From assembly GCA_021442155.1 (NCBI GenBank), contig CM038222.1:108069121-108133120 (forward strand): a DNA stretch of 64,000 nucleotides, in the 5' to 3' direction. The translations under genes were made by a program, and so were the position numbers. Of the stretch, positions 12,360 to 23,593 are shown piece by piece. This DNA comes from Cymbidium sinense (taxonomy: Eukaryota; Streptophyta; Magnoliopsida; Asparagales; Orchidaceae). The notes below the pieces were generated by a model that made no database searches, was not told where the DNA came from, and was given only the letters and a program-made list of their open reading frames with translations. Each line of letters opens with the position of its first letter. Positions within the stretch are counted from its first letter, which is position 1.

Positions 12360-13290
12360 TAGGTGACTCTCGCCCCAACCTTCAAGCTCTTCTAACCACA
12401 ACTTTGCATTTTGCTCTATAGTGATTTTACTATCCAATGCTATCCTTAGTGATGGGAGTTAAACTTCTAAAGGTAGAATGGCTTCAGACCCATACACTAA
12501 GGAAAATGGGATAGATTGAGTTGGGTTTGGTATGTGGTGCGGTATGCCCACAAGCCTTCAACCAACTGCTCATTCCACTATCGCTTGTTATTGTCAAGTG
12601 TCTTCTTTAGTATTTGGATGAGAGTTTTATTGAATGCTTCTGCTAAGCCATTTGCTCTGGGATAGTAGATGGTGGAGTATCTCTAATATATACCATGTCT
12701 TCTAGCAAAGTTGTTGATCTTGGTGCTTTTGAATGCAAAACCATTATTAGATATAATTCATCGAGGCACCCCAAACTTATATATGATATGGTTCCTAAAA
12801 AATTGAAGCACATGCTGAGCTATGACCTCTATGAGTGGGATTGCCTCCACCCACTTGGAAAAGTAGTCAGTGGTAGCTAAGATGAACCAATGACCCTTGG
12901 AAGAAGGAGGATCGATAGGACCCACAATGTCGCTACCCCAACACTCAATGGACAGGAATGTAGGTGTATAATGTTGGGTGGTTGGTGTAAGACCACACCG
13001 TACTTAACACCGATGGCATCTCCTAGCTACATCCATGTCGTAATCATCGGCCAAGAGTATCCTAGTCTCTTGATCTTCATCTTCATCTTCATCTTCGGAC
13101 CAGACTGATGCACTTTGCATAGACCTGAATGTACCTCAGTGATAATCCTACAGGCTTCATGTTTGTCCAAACAATGTAACCACATTGATCGAAAGACCGT
13201 TGGTACAAGGTACCATCAACGAGAGCATAGGAGGGAGCTCTCTATTTTATCTGATGGGCTTGTGACTTTTCTTAAGGTAGTTTGTTGGTG
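12360..13290 (-). pseudogene. Gypsy integrase pseudogene
   Basis: Read on the minus strand this is the integrase of the central element, which would insert cDNA into the host chromosome. Visible motifs in order are LGYSWP (end of the zinc-binding region, about 13055), HQPPNIIHLH, GSDIVGPIDPPSSKGHWFIL (first catalytic aspartate), TTDYFSKWVEAIPL, a VPR-stop-IISNNGFAF stretch, and ANGLAEAFNKTL (catalytic glutamate). The usual ISDNG reads ISNNG, so the second catalytic aspartate is lost. WAYRTT follows near 12540. Several in-frame stops and a frameshift near the C-terminus are present. Homology ends at 12350 where the truncated LTR begins. Confidence 0.88.
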
Positions 13291-13329
13291 TTCAAATAGT
13301 CTATGAACGGTTGCCTCCAATCTAGCTCC

Positions 13330-13885
13330 TTGTCTTTATAGGCAACAGCAACCTCCCCTTTAAGAGAAAGTCTCTCGATGAGTTCAGTATCAATAAGGGA
13401 TAGGACTGTCTATTTTGGACCCTTATTGGAATGGACTCATCTTCTGACATGCCAATTCTTTGGCAAGTTTGGCCAAAGCATCTGCATCTATTCCGGGGAA
13501 CCTTGTAGATGGTGACTTCAGGGATTTGGGCCAACAACTTCATGGTATACTCATGGTAATGATGAAGCTTAGGTTTGAGAACCTTGTTGGACCCAGCAAT
13601 CTGATTGATGACCAACTGAGAATCCCTAAATATGTTGATGCTCTTGACACTAACTATGATAGCTAACTCGACTAGCAATCATCATACTCGCCTTCATGGT
13701 GGATTGTAAATATAGTATGAGAATCTCATCACATCGCAGTCTGGAGTTAAGAGGACTATTCTTACCCCTGTCTTTCCTGGAATAGTAGATCGTGGTGCTT
13801 CCCCTTTATAAAAGGAAGTTGCACCATCAAAATACATCTCCTATCGTGGTTGTCAACCTCCTCTAAGTTCATGATTTATTCATCA
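13330..13885 (-). pseudogene. Additional (archaeal-type) RNase H of a Tat element, broken
   Basis: Between the RT-linked RNase H and integrase lies a second RNase H-like domain, the hallmark of the Tat lineage. The segment INIFRDSQLVINQIAGSNKV (13560-13640) matches the conserved DSQL-NQ strand and helix, followed by KLLAQIPEVTIYKVPR and a damaged RCFGQTCQRIG that corresponds to the usual ADALAKLA end. Upstream, DGATSFYKGEAP near 13820 marks the first strand. The N-terminal half has stops. Confidence 0.75.
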
Positions 13886-13929
13886 GGGAGATCGTCACTA
13901 AGCAGAGAATCAGCAGGAAATAGGTGTCC

Positions 13930-14330
13930 TACTAAGAAATCTGCTAGTGCTTGACCTTTCACAATACGGAGGGGTACGAATGTGATATCAAACTATGAGA
14001 GAATCATGGACCATCATGCCAAACATTCGAATAGCATTGTCCATGTCATGAGATACTACAGTAGATTGGTTCTGGAAATCAAGTTCACCTTATAAGAATG
14101 TATATAGTGTCATAGCTTCTGAGATGCAAAGATCAAAGCAAAGCTATGTTTCTCAATAGGTGGGTAGTTCACTTCAGTAGGGATCAGATGATGCTGAGGT
14201 AGTAGAGAGCACTCTCCTTCCCTTTGTCATTGGCTTGGGCCAACAAAGCACCAAGAGAGTCATCCAATGCAGCAGTGTAGAGGATGAGTGGCCTGCCCAG
14301 GATAGATGCTAGAATTGGAGGCTTCACCAA
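13930..14330 (-). pseudogene. RT-linked RNase H pseudogene
   Basis: The minus strand gives recognisable stretches of the plant gypsy RNase H: LYTAALDDSLGALLAQAND near 14270, then LLIFASQKL near 14125, and IVKGQALADFLVGHLFPADS near 13930. These follow the RT thumb region directly and precede the second RNase H. Frameshifts and stops interrupt the domain. Confidence 0.75.
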
Positions 14331-14479
14331 ATACTACTTGATATCTTCAAAGGCATGCTGGCATTTTTCATCCCACTTGAACTTGGCATTCTTTTTAATA
14401 AGTGCTAAGAATGGCTTGCATCTCCCTGATAAGTTGGAAATAAAGCGTCTTAGATATGCCAACCGTCCTTAGAAAGATC

Positions 14480-15320
14480 TTAGTTGAGTTAAACTTTTAG
14501 GAGGTGGCATTTCTAAGATAGCTTTGATCTTTTCAGGATCTATTTCTATTCCCTTGTGTTGGACAACAAACCCAAGGAATTTTCCTAAAGCTACTCCAAA
14601 TGCACACTTCAGGAGATTCATTTTGAGGTTATATTATCTTAACCATTCAAAAACTTCTCTCAAGTCAAAGAGATGGTCTTTCTTTTCTCTGCTCTGAACT
14701 ACTAGATCATCAACGTAGCACCCAACCTGATGATAGATGAGGTCATTGAAGATCTGAGTCATGGCCCATTGGTATGTAGCACCAAAGCATTTTAAGGCGA
14801 AAGGCATGACCTTATAACAATAGATTTCGATCGGAGTTTGAAAAGCAGTATTTCTTTCATCCTTGGGGGCCATGTTGATTTGATTGTAGCTAGATGACCC
14901 ATCCATAAAGGAGAAAACTACATGAGATGAGGAGATGTCCACCATTAATTCTGGTATAGGAAGAGGAAACTCATCTTTAGGACATGTCATGTTTAAGTTC
15001 CTGAAATTGACGTACATGCAAATTTGGCCATTTTCTTCTTAATTGGGATGACACTGGCTAACCAGGTAGGATATTTCTCTTCCTTGATTAAATCAATATC
15101 GATCAGTTTCTTGACTTAAATGACCTGTTGTTCGATTTCTAATCGCATGCATCTAGGGTCTTGCTTGATAGGGTTAGCGCTAGGATCTATTGCTAGTTTG
15201 TGGACTGCTATGTCAAGAGATAATCCGGGAATCTTTTCATAACTCCATGCAAAGAAGTCCTTAAACTCTATCAATAGCCTAACTAAGTCATTGGTTTCTT
15301 CTTCATTCAGCAATGAACTG
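14480..15320 (-). pseudogene. Gypsy reverse transcriptase pseudogene
   Basis: The RT of the central element copies its RNA into DNA. The 65-residue piece at 15116-15313 carries the usual pre-RT sequence LIEFKDFFAWSYEKIPGLS. A frame change leads to the palm domain, open at 14634-15017: VNFRNLNMTCPKDEFPLPIP, FMDGSSSYNQI, TAFQTPI, VMPFALKCFGATYQ and YVDDLVVQS. The catalytic YVDD and the first aspartate (FMDG) are retained. Then KLNSTQLRSF-like and FQLI-like thumb pieces continue in other frames to about 14480. Confidence 0.9.
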
Positions 15321-15403
15321 ATGTATGTCGGGCGTGAATTTTCTTCTGTCTTGAGGTTGATTTATGTAAGCTTATCAATTATTGAATGGATCTCCTCTTC
15401 AAA

Positions 15404-16511
15404 TTATGGTGATGTATCTTTGATTTGGAGATCATCTGGATCATCTAAGGTTTCTAAACATATATCCTCATAAGAGTTGGTTTGGTGTGAAAAGAACCTA
15501 TCAGACTTCAGATGGTTGGTGACAACTAAGCAGTAATTATCATCATCGACTGGACCCACTATACCAAATCTTAGTTTTGATCTTGATTGTGCATCTCTAC
15601 CTCTGTTGTGCCATAGATTTTTGAAGTACTCTGACCTGTGCTTAGACCATGAATAAGGAATCAAACCCTTCTTTGTAAGATTAATAACACAAGGTGAGAA
15701 CCAATCAAAAGGTAATTCCATTAATTCTTTATATGAATCATCCTCAAGTTCTACACCAACTTCAGGACTTGAGGATGATGATCCCAAAAATAATCTCTTC
15801 AGCTTGACATCCCTATAAGACTGAGGAGCTTCCTTAACTACTAAACCTTCAACTTTTTAAGATGAAAGTGATGTTAGAGCTAAGGTTCCTAATTGATGCC
15901 TGAAAGTTTTGCATGCATTTGATTTGAATACTTTGCTTTGTTTGGAGGCCTCTTCATCAGTCAGTGTCACCTCCAATGAAACCCAGAGAGGGGTTGGTGG
16001 TATGCTAATCACATTAGACTCATCCTCTAGCTAGATTCCAAGTATGTGAATAGTAGGGTACTCCTATGAACCGGAACATAACCTATTCATTGATGACCAA
16101 CGGGTCTTCCACCTAGAATTGCCTCTTTTTTACCTCTCACGCTTTGGAGGTGAGTCATCCTACCCACATGTCCATATGATGGAATGAACGGTGGAATGTG
16201 ATATGCGGCTCTATTTCTTCTTCAATTTCCCTTTCTTGTTCACTTGGATTTTCATTTTTCTTTTCTTTTTCTTTTGCTTTTTCTTTTCTTCATTTTCTTT
16301 TTCTTTTGAATTTGAATTTTATCCAAGTTCATGAGAAATGGTTTTGAGGAAGATAGTAGGTTGCATCCTCATATATCTCAATCTCTCTAACTGAAAATGG
16401 CTTTTCATCTCCTTTAACATGATACTTAATCCCATCTTTCCTGAACTTGATGAGCTGATGGAGGGAGAACGGAATCATTTTGTTTTGGTGTATCCAAGGC
16501 CTATCGAGCAA
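15404..16511 (-). pseudogene. Pol linker between protease and RT
   Basis: Two open stretches lie between protease and RT on the minus strand. 16329-16511 reads LDRPWIHQNKMIPFSLHQ, which matches the conserved GRPWIH motif seen after protease in Tat-type polyproteins. 15404-15787 encodes an acidic, serine-rich 127-residue segment with no catalytic motif that I recognise. A fragment of this same linker recurs at 30945-31280. The intervening part (about 15790-16330) has stops and a lysine/glutamate-rich tract made by the TTTTCTTTTC-like repeat at 16240-16310. Confidence 0.7.
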
Positions 16512-16648
16512 AATGGTGAATGAAGTTTCAAATCAATGATATAAAACTTGGCTTCAGTCTTCTAGTCACATATCTCTGAAGGTAACACTATGGAACCTAA
16601 AGCCTTCTCACCTTGTTCATTGAATCTTCTCAACATCATCAGATCTTC

Positions 16649-17185
16649 TCAGAGTGTGGAGATGTTGATCCTCAAATAGGAAAGGGTCTTTAGACTCATA
16701 ATATTCACTGATGCACCTGGATCGATGAGAACTCTAGCAAGTCTAAATCTGCCCATGTCCACTATAATGTAGAGGAGACGGTTATGCTCCATGTCCCCAG
16801 AAGTAGTCTTCATGTGAAAGTGATCCCTGAGCTTCTCAGAATAATGTGCCTCCTCTAATAGTGTCAGAGCTAAGCATATCTCAAGATCAAAGAGAGCCTT
16901 GATTAATGATTCCCTCATCTCTTTGGATAAGAAAAAGGCATCGTATATGCTTAGCTTAGATGGCAACTTTCCTAAGTGAGAGAGGACATTGTAGTCCACT
17001 TTAGGCTGATCCTCCACAAGCATATCTAAGGATGGAGCATCCTGTGGAAGGACTTCTCGATCCTCTGAACCAATGACTTTTTTCCCTCTATCTTGAGGTG
17101 TTGCCCTAGGAGGTAGAACCTTGCCACTACGGAGAATGACTTTGGTGATCTCTTGTGGCAGGGTAATGGAAGATTCTAACTGCAC
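16649..17185 (-). pseudogene. Gypsy aspartic protease region
   Basis: A 178-residue open frame on the minus strand carries the retropepsin-like protease that cleaves Gag-Pol. The active-site strand is RVLIDPGASVNIMSLKTL near residues 150-168; the Asp and Gly of the D-x-G triad are kept, with proline between them. Upstream, ITKVILRSGKVLPP is the common lead-in to this domain and YNVLSHLGKLPSKLSIYDAF is the adjacent helix typical of plant gypsy Pol. The frame closes after ISTL; the C-terminal half continues in other frames towards 16511. Confidence 0.85.
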
Positions 17186-17375
17186 GTCAGGCTCCCATAT
17201 AGCTTCTCCTATGGGAACCTCAGAATTGGATGATTCTAAGTCGATCTAAAGAGGCAAACTTGTAGTATTTAGAGTAGGAAAATCCAACTCTGAATCAGAA
17301 AGAGGAAGATCAGAATTGTTATAATTATTGTTTAGACTTGAAGAGTTATCATTAGGAATAGATTTAGATAACCCA

Positions 17376-18915
17376 TCAAAAGTGACACATATAATTCAAG
17401 CTAGCTTTATTCTTCAATTTCTTGGATTTGATAGGAGGTACATAGTAGAAATCAAGTAAAGTAAGAGGGGTGAGGGATTTGATGCCCTCATCTATCGATA
17501 CAAGATATCTACTAGAAGAAGAGCTAGTTGAAGTAGAGGTAGTCCTTGATGTAGTAGCTGCAATGGTGGAATGGAGGCTGGACTCGGTCAGTGGTTGCAT
17601 GACTTGGCTATCCTAGGCTGCCATAGGCTGCTGCTATTGCTACTGCTATTGAACTCCCCCTTTCCCTGAGTTGGCTCTGGAAACTTGCAAACCTTCCTTG
17701 ATGTTGGAGGTTTGAGCTGGCTCAAACACCTGCAAGAAAAGTTTCTTGATTTTTGAGATAATTTTCTTAGAGGTTTTGGATAAGGAGATATCCCAACCTT
17801 CTTTGGTTTTGGAAGGATTGCAAGTATCCCCAAATATTACCCTAATGGAAATGGATGGTTGTTCCACAAGGTATTCCTTCGAGATCACTATAGCACCAAT
17901 TTTGAAGCTATGTTCAAGCCAGTCCTTAAATGTGAAGCAATCTTCCAAAACATTAACATACGGTGGTAGGGGAAAAAGTTAGGATCATTTCTTTTGCCCA
18001 CTTCCTCTGGTCTCCTAGATTTGGATAGTTGCAAATCAAACTTCTTTAAGAGATTCTTAAAGATCTTCCTGATTACCTCCCTCTTAAATGAATAAGGCTT
18101 GTTAAGTTTATCCAAAAGAGTTGGTGGACCATAGCTACCTGGAGGTAGGTATGTGCATCACTGTTGCTGATGATGTGGCTAAGGAGGAGGCGGTGCAGGC
18201 TATGGAGGCTACTGTGGCAGCCAGTAGGGCTACCTCAATGTTGGTATAGAAGGTGGAAGTGACTGCTGTGGAGCACGATGTCTCTCAAACTACTCTCTGA
18301 CTGCTTTTTCCCCTTGTCTACTACTATCACTTCCCCTAGCTTCTTCTCAAAAGATTTCTGTGGCTTTTGCTTTATTTATTGGTCTTGAAAAGGGCAACTG
18401 TTTGGATTCTTCTTGAAAGCTAGCCATCTTGTTGATTAATTTCTCAAAAGTTTTGATGGTGAAACCTTTGAGCATGAAGGCGATCAGGCCATGGATATTC
18501 TTAAACAGAATCTCAATGGCATGCTACTCAGATAGGTGTGGTTTGCATTTCATACTCAAATTATGCCATGTGAGAATGTAATCAATGAGGGACTCACCAG
18601 GGTTTTATTGAGCCACAACGAGATCGCCTAAACTCACCCTTTGGTGAGCTCTAGCAAACCTCTTGATGAAGAGTTGCTCCAACTCAGCAAAAGTCTTCAC
18701 TAAACTATTGGAAAGTTCAGCATACTAATCAAAGGCTATGCCTGCAAAGCTACTGACAAAAAGGCGGAAGGGTAAAGCATCACTTCCACCAGCATTTCAA
18801 TAACCGACCCTGAAATGTGCAATGTGTTGCCTCAGGTTCCCACTGCCATCGAAGCTTTTGAAAGAAGGAGGCACGAAACCCTTAAGATATTGGATGGCAT
18901 CGAATTCTTCTGGGT
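17376..18915 (-). pseudogene. Gypsy gag: capsid core and C-terminal region
   Basis: The Retrotrans_gag capsid core is readable on the minus strand from 18915: YLKGFVPPSFKSFDGSGN, then HIAHFRVGY, LFVSSFAGIAFD-stop-YAEL, ELEQLFIKRFARAHQRVSL and ESLIDYILTWHNLSMKCK, then GFTIKTFEKL near 18440. A proline/glutamine-rich linker follows at 18130-18300. The next part, SRRPEEVGKRNDPNFFPYHR (17960-18020), joined by a frameshift to MEDCFTFKDWLEHSFKIGAI (17948 downwards), is the YHR...EDCFTLK motif of Tat-type gag. The remainder (17600-17376) is serine/threonine-rich. Multiple stops make it inactive. Confidence 0.82.
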
Positions 18916-20895
18916 AAGGTCTACAATTTGGAACTGATGATCCTCCTCGGGCTTGAGCCAATGCTTCTCTCACTTGCTACTCAACCATGCTCTTGATATC
19001 CTTTTCTTGTATGGAGGTACACTACCTTCCTATACATATTGGTGCTACCTTTCTCTACTGGAGGTAAAGTCTTGGTTGGATCCAAGACATGCACCAACTT
19101 TACTGACTAGTCTCAACTATAGTAGGATGGACTCCCAGTGGTTATTTTTGAAGAGCTAAGACTACTGCTAACAAGTCCTCGTGCTGCTTCCCCATCCTAT
19201 CTATCTGATCATCTTTCTACTTTATCTACTGAAGGAGGTGTTTGGTCGAGTAGGTTGTGTCCTCCTGCTCAGCCTCAGCACCTTCCATAGTCTGCTGCTC
19301 ATGGAGGAGAGAACCCTGGGTATCTACCTTGTGCACCCCCGCTAAATCTTCCAATAGATCATCCTCATTGGAATCAAAGCTGACTTTCTTCTCATCATAC
19401 CAGTCATATCCTAAGATCTCCTTCTTCTCCATGAGATAATTGGCTACAATATCATCTAGAGAATGGTCTATCTGAACAGGCATAAAGAATCTAGGCTGAT
19501 CGATGGTGGTATCGCTATCATGTACTGTGAGGCATCAAACCTTTCTTGTTACTAGAGAGTCAACCCCGTTAAGGATATACTCGATGGAAGAAATATGCTC
19601 CTAGTTGTCACTGAATCTATATGGAGTGGCACTCCTAGGAGGATCTATCATCGTAGGTGCAGTTGAACTGTCACCCTCTCCTTCAATAGCTGTTACAACC
19701 ATTTCTATATCCTACTGCGGTGGTGGTGGTGACGGGATGACTATGATACTTCAAGGTCATTCTTCTTCACCACTATTAAGGTCGAAGGAGAGCTGCCTCA
19801 CCACATAGTAGATGGGACGGGATCTCTCGGCCATAGCCAGATCACCAATGGGGTCCTCTTCTCCCCTGATGCGGCCTTCATGTCCTTGGATGGAACAGTA
19901 GATGCTGGAACATGTACGGGAGATGGCAGAGGCGGAGAAGAGCGGTGTGGTGGAGGCACCACCGACTCTCTCGGGATAGGAGCTAGTCTCCTATGATGTG
20001 TAGTCCCCATAAGTAAGATACTATTTGTATGGTGTGGCAGAATAATCGACCGGAAAATACATAAGTACGAGGTCCGACCTGGCTATACCTCGCCTAGTGA
20101 TATGAACTGATGTGCGGGCTTATCTAAGCCTCTCCTGCCTAAGCTACTTACCAACACTATGGCGAATGACTGATCTCAAATAAAATTGAGCCCTGAACTT
20201 AGATTTCCCTTAGGCTCCACCTACTCAGCATAAAACTGAATGAAGGTCAGCGTACGACCTCCTCCTCTCACTGACTTGTGCTTGGAACTGAACTACTAGC
20301 GGAGGTGAAGCAGAAATCATCCTAGCATCCTCTCTTTCAGACCCATAGAGACGGTGGAACTGGTTTGTTGTAACCAGTGGGAAAACCATCATGGGAAACT
20401 CCTCTACAACAGACTGAGTAGCTTCCTCCATCTCCATAGCAATGTGAGTGTGGTACCGCTTTATCATGTAGTTTTTGTTTCTTCATTAGGTCTTGTTAGG
20501 GCGAGCATAGTAAGAGCTAGACCCAACCTCAAAAGTAGGGGAGATAATCCCTGGGATCAGGGGAGCCTTCCCATTGGAGGGTGCTAGTGAGTGGATGTTA
20601 GCCCTAGACGAGGAACAAACAATATCGGCAATCGATACTTAGGGAACCAACGCTTTCTCTTTAGTGAGGAAATATTCAAGTCAGATGTCATATTGATCTA
20701 GATGACCGATTTTTGCCTGGTCACCATGCTCCTGCTAATAATCATTAGGGGAGTGCCCTCACATGTAATTCTAGCACCCTCGAAGCCTCAACCAAAGTGG
20801 ATGAGCTGGGCATAGTCAGATCGGGGGAGGCTACCTTAATCTAGGGCCAAGTCCATCCCATGAGGAAATGAGAACACATACTTTTGCGCTGCCAT
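18916..20895 (-). pseudogene. Gypsy gag N-terminal region (poorly conserved)
   Basis: This is upstream of the capsid core. Reading pieces include a charged segment at 19226-19483 (with SFDSNEDDLLEDLAG and MEGAEAEQED) followed by a KDDQIDRMGKQHEDLLAVV helix that may be coiled coil, and an 80-residue piece at 20225-20467. A plausible original start is the ATG whose complement lies at about 20894 (MAAQKYVFSFPHGMD). I recognise no domain here; assignment to gag rests on continuity with the core. Base composition is less AT-rich than the flanking LTRs, as in the rest of the coding region. Confidence 0.55.
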
Positions 20896-21109
20896 TGCAA
20901 TCAACTGAAACTGAAGCTGAGACTAAAACTAATGCTAACGGAAGATCTACAATGTTGAAAATAAACCTGAATCAGATTTATGTTTTGTTGATTTTGAATT
21001 CAAATTTAGAATTTGAACCCATACTCAACATTTTGAGAGTGTTAAGTCAGGCTCAAATGGATTTCAAAGATATTTTGAGATTTGATTGGAAAGAGAAATT
21101 TTTGAATGT

Positions 21110-23345
21110 AGAATCCACTTTCACCAAATTTGGGTATGTTGAAAAATGGGTTCAAATATTTTTGGAGAGATGCTTCCATAGGTTCAAATTTGAATTTTGA
21201 TTTTTGATTTTGAGGACCCTTTATTTAGCAAATTTGGGTATGTTAAGATAAAGGGTCAATTGATTTTATTTTTGATTTGTGATTTTTTTAATTTACTTAG
21301 CAAATTTGGGTATCCTAAGTGGGGTATTTGAAAATAGTTTTTTCTTTTTCTTTATTTGCTTTATTTTGTGAATCATTTGTAATTTTAAAAAAGGAATCCT
21401 CATTTATCAAATTTGGGTATGGCAAAATAAAGAATCCAAGTGTATTTTATTTTTTTAGAAAATTTTGAAAATAGGGCTCTTAGCAAATTTGAGTATGCTA
21501 AGAAAATCCTAATGTGTTTCTTTTTGTTTTTTGTGATTTTGAATTTGAAATATAGGATCCTTAGAAAATTTGGGTATGCTAAGAAAATCCTAATGTGTTT
21601 CTTTTTATTTTCTGATTTGATTTTGAAAATAGGATTCTTAGCAAATTTGGGTATGCTAAGAAAATTTAATTGTGATTCTTTTATTTTGAATTTTATTTTG
21701 AAAATGGAGACTTCACTTTAGCAAATGGGTATGCTAGAATGAAGTTCCAAAAGTATTTCTTTTGTTTTTAAAAATGGAGACTTCATTTTAGCAGATGTGG
21801 TATGCCAAAATGAAGTTCTAATGTGTTTTGAATTTTGTGAAATGGACACTTCACTTAGCAAATTTGAGTATGCTAAATGAAATTCCAAAAATATGTTTCA
21901 AATTTTGTTTTGGATATTGTTTTGAAAAATGGAGACTTCACTTTAGCAAATGTGGCATGCTAGAATGAAGTTCCAATGCGTTTCTTTTGTTTTGAAAATG
22001 GAGACTTCACTTTAGCAAATGTGGTATGCTAAAATAAAGTTCCAATGTATTTCTTTTGATCTGAATTTTGTTTTGAAAAATGGGACTTCACTTTAGCAAA
22101 TGTGGTATGCTAAAATGAAATTCCAAAAGTGTGTTTTGAATTTTTGTGAAATGAAGATTTCACTTAACAAATTTGAGTATGCTAAATGAAATTCCAAAAA
22201 CGTGTTTCAAATTTTTGTGTTTTTGAAAAGGGATACTTCACTTTAGCAAATGGGGTATGCTAGAATGAAGTTCCAACTGTGTTTTGAAAAATTTTGTTTT
22301 TGTTGATTTTGAAAAGAGAGATTTCCATTTAACAAATTTGGATATGTAAGATGAAAATCAATTCTGTTTCATTTTTTAAAGATGTATTTTTGTGTGTGAT
22401 TATTGCTTTTTGAAAGTGGAAATTCCAACCTAATTATATATAAATATGTTAAGTTGCATTTCAAAATAATGTCATTTTATTTGGAAATGAAATCTTCATT
22501 AAATAAAATTTGATATATTGAATGGAGATGCTTGTACATGTTTTTTAAAAGTTTATTTTTGATTTTGATTTGAAATGAAAACTCAATTCAATAGATGTGG
22601 GTATATTGAATGGAGAGATTTTATATGTGCTTATGGAGAATTTATTTTTTGATTTTGATTGGAAATGAAAACTCCAATCAATAGATGTGGGTATATTGAA
22701 TGGAGAGGTTTCATATGTGCTTTTGGAGAATTTATATTTTGATTTTGATTGGAAATGAAACCTCCATTCAATAAATATGGGTATATTGAATGGGGAGGTT
22801 TCATATGTGCTTTTTAAAAATGTATTTATTTATTTGATTGGAAATGAATCCTCCATTCAATAAATGTGGCTATATTTAATGGAGAGGGTTCATGTGTGCT
22901 TTTTGAAAAGGTGAAAATTCCAACTTAACACGTGTGGAATGTATTGAGTGGAATTTCAAAGTTGTGATTTTGCTTGAAGATGTAACATCCAGCCAACATA
23001 TTTGGATGTATTGAATGGAAAGGCCCATCTTCATATTTTATGCTTTTTGAAAGTTTAGGAAAGTTGAAATTTTATTGTATTTTATTAAAATGAAGTCTTC
23101 ATCAAAACGAATTGAGTGAAGAATTCATTTGTGCTTTTGGAAGTTATGATTGTTGGTTTTATTTTTGAAATGTTTCTACATGTAACGATTGTGAAAATTC
23201 TTAGATGTAGTGAAAATAATTATTTAAGTGTATTTTCAAAAAGTACTTTTGAAAAGCAAGACTTTTATGAAGGACTTATTTTGTCTTTATTTTTAAAATG
23301 AACCTTTACTTACCATAAAAATGGTAAGGAGGAAGTCTTAAATCA
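21110..23345 (-). repeat. Array of about two dozen stem-loops in retrotransposon leader
   Basis: A tandem series with a spacing of roughly 65-110 bp. Each unit has a 5' arm, an 8-11-base loop resembling AATTTGGGTA (plus strand) and a complementary 3' arm. Subtypes include AGGATTCTTAGCA with TGCTAAGAAAATCC (about 21480-21665), GGAGACTTCACTTTAGCA with TGCTAGAATGAAGTTCC (about 21706-22275), and GAAACCTCCATTCAATA with TATTGAATGGGGAGGTTTC (about 22575-22890). Arms differ between subtypes but stay complementary. It lies between the PBS and gag and would be transcribed from the minus strand. There are no ORFs of note. Confidence 0.88.
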
Positions 23346-23574
23346 TTTTCTTTTTATTATATTTTTATTTTCACCCATTGGGGAACCCAATGAGGGTTTT
23401 AAGACCAACACGGGATGAGGTCCTAAAACCTAAAGATGTTGGCTAGCTTAACTTAAGAATGAAAAAAGCTAAGTGGCAACAGAAAGAAAGATAGTCTTGG
23501 ATTCATACAAAAGTACAAACCCACTATTGATACTTGGACACAATGATCATTTACCAAATATGGAGAGAGGAACC
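23346..23574 (-). other. Proximal leader of the gypsy element
   Basis: Noncoding stretch between the stem-loop array and the PBS. 23421-23574 matches 1-154 at the left edge, which shows that it belongs to the element and is conserved between copies. It contains the mini-palindromic pair CCCATTGGGG / CCCAATGAGGG at about 23375-23395. Confidence 0.6.
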
Positions 23575-23593
23575 ATCCCCACCTGAGTCGCCA
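23575..23593 (-). other. Primer-binding site of the gypsy element
   Basis: The minus strand reads TGGCGACTCAGGTGGGGAT, nine bases after the LTR end. TGGCGACTC is the start of the PBS type that Tat/Ogre elements use, reported as matching an arginine tRNA; the tRNA assignment is from family knowledge and not verified here. Confidence 0.7.

Noticed and set aside
21110..23345. Regularly spaced repeats that superficially resemble a CRISPR array
   Set aside because: Plant nuclear context; repeats are imperfect hairpins with related AT-rich spacers and no cas genes, and they lie inside a retrotransposon leader.
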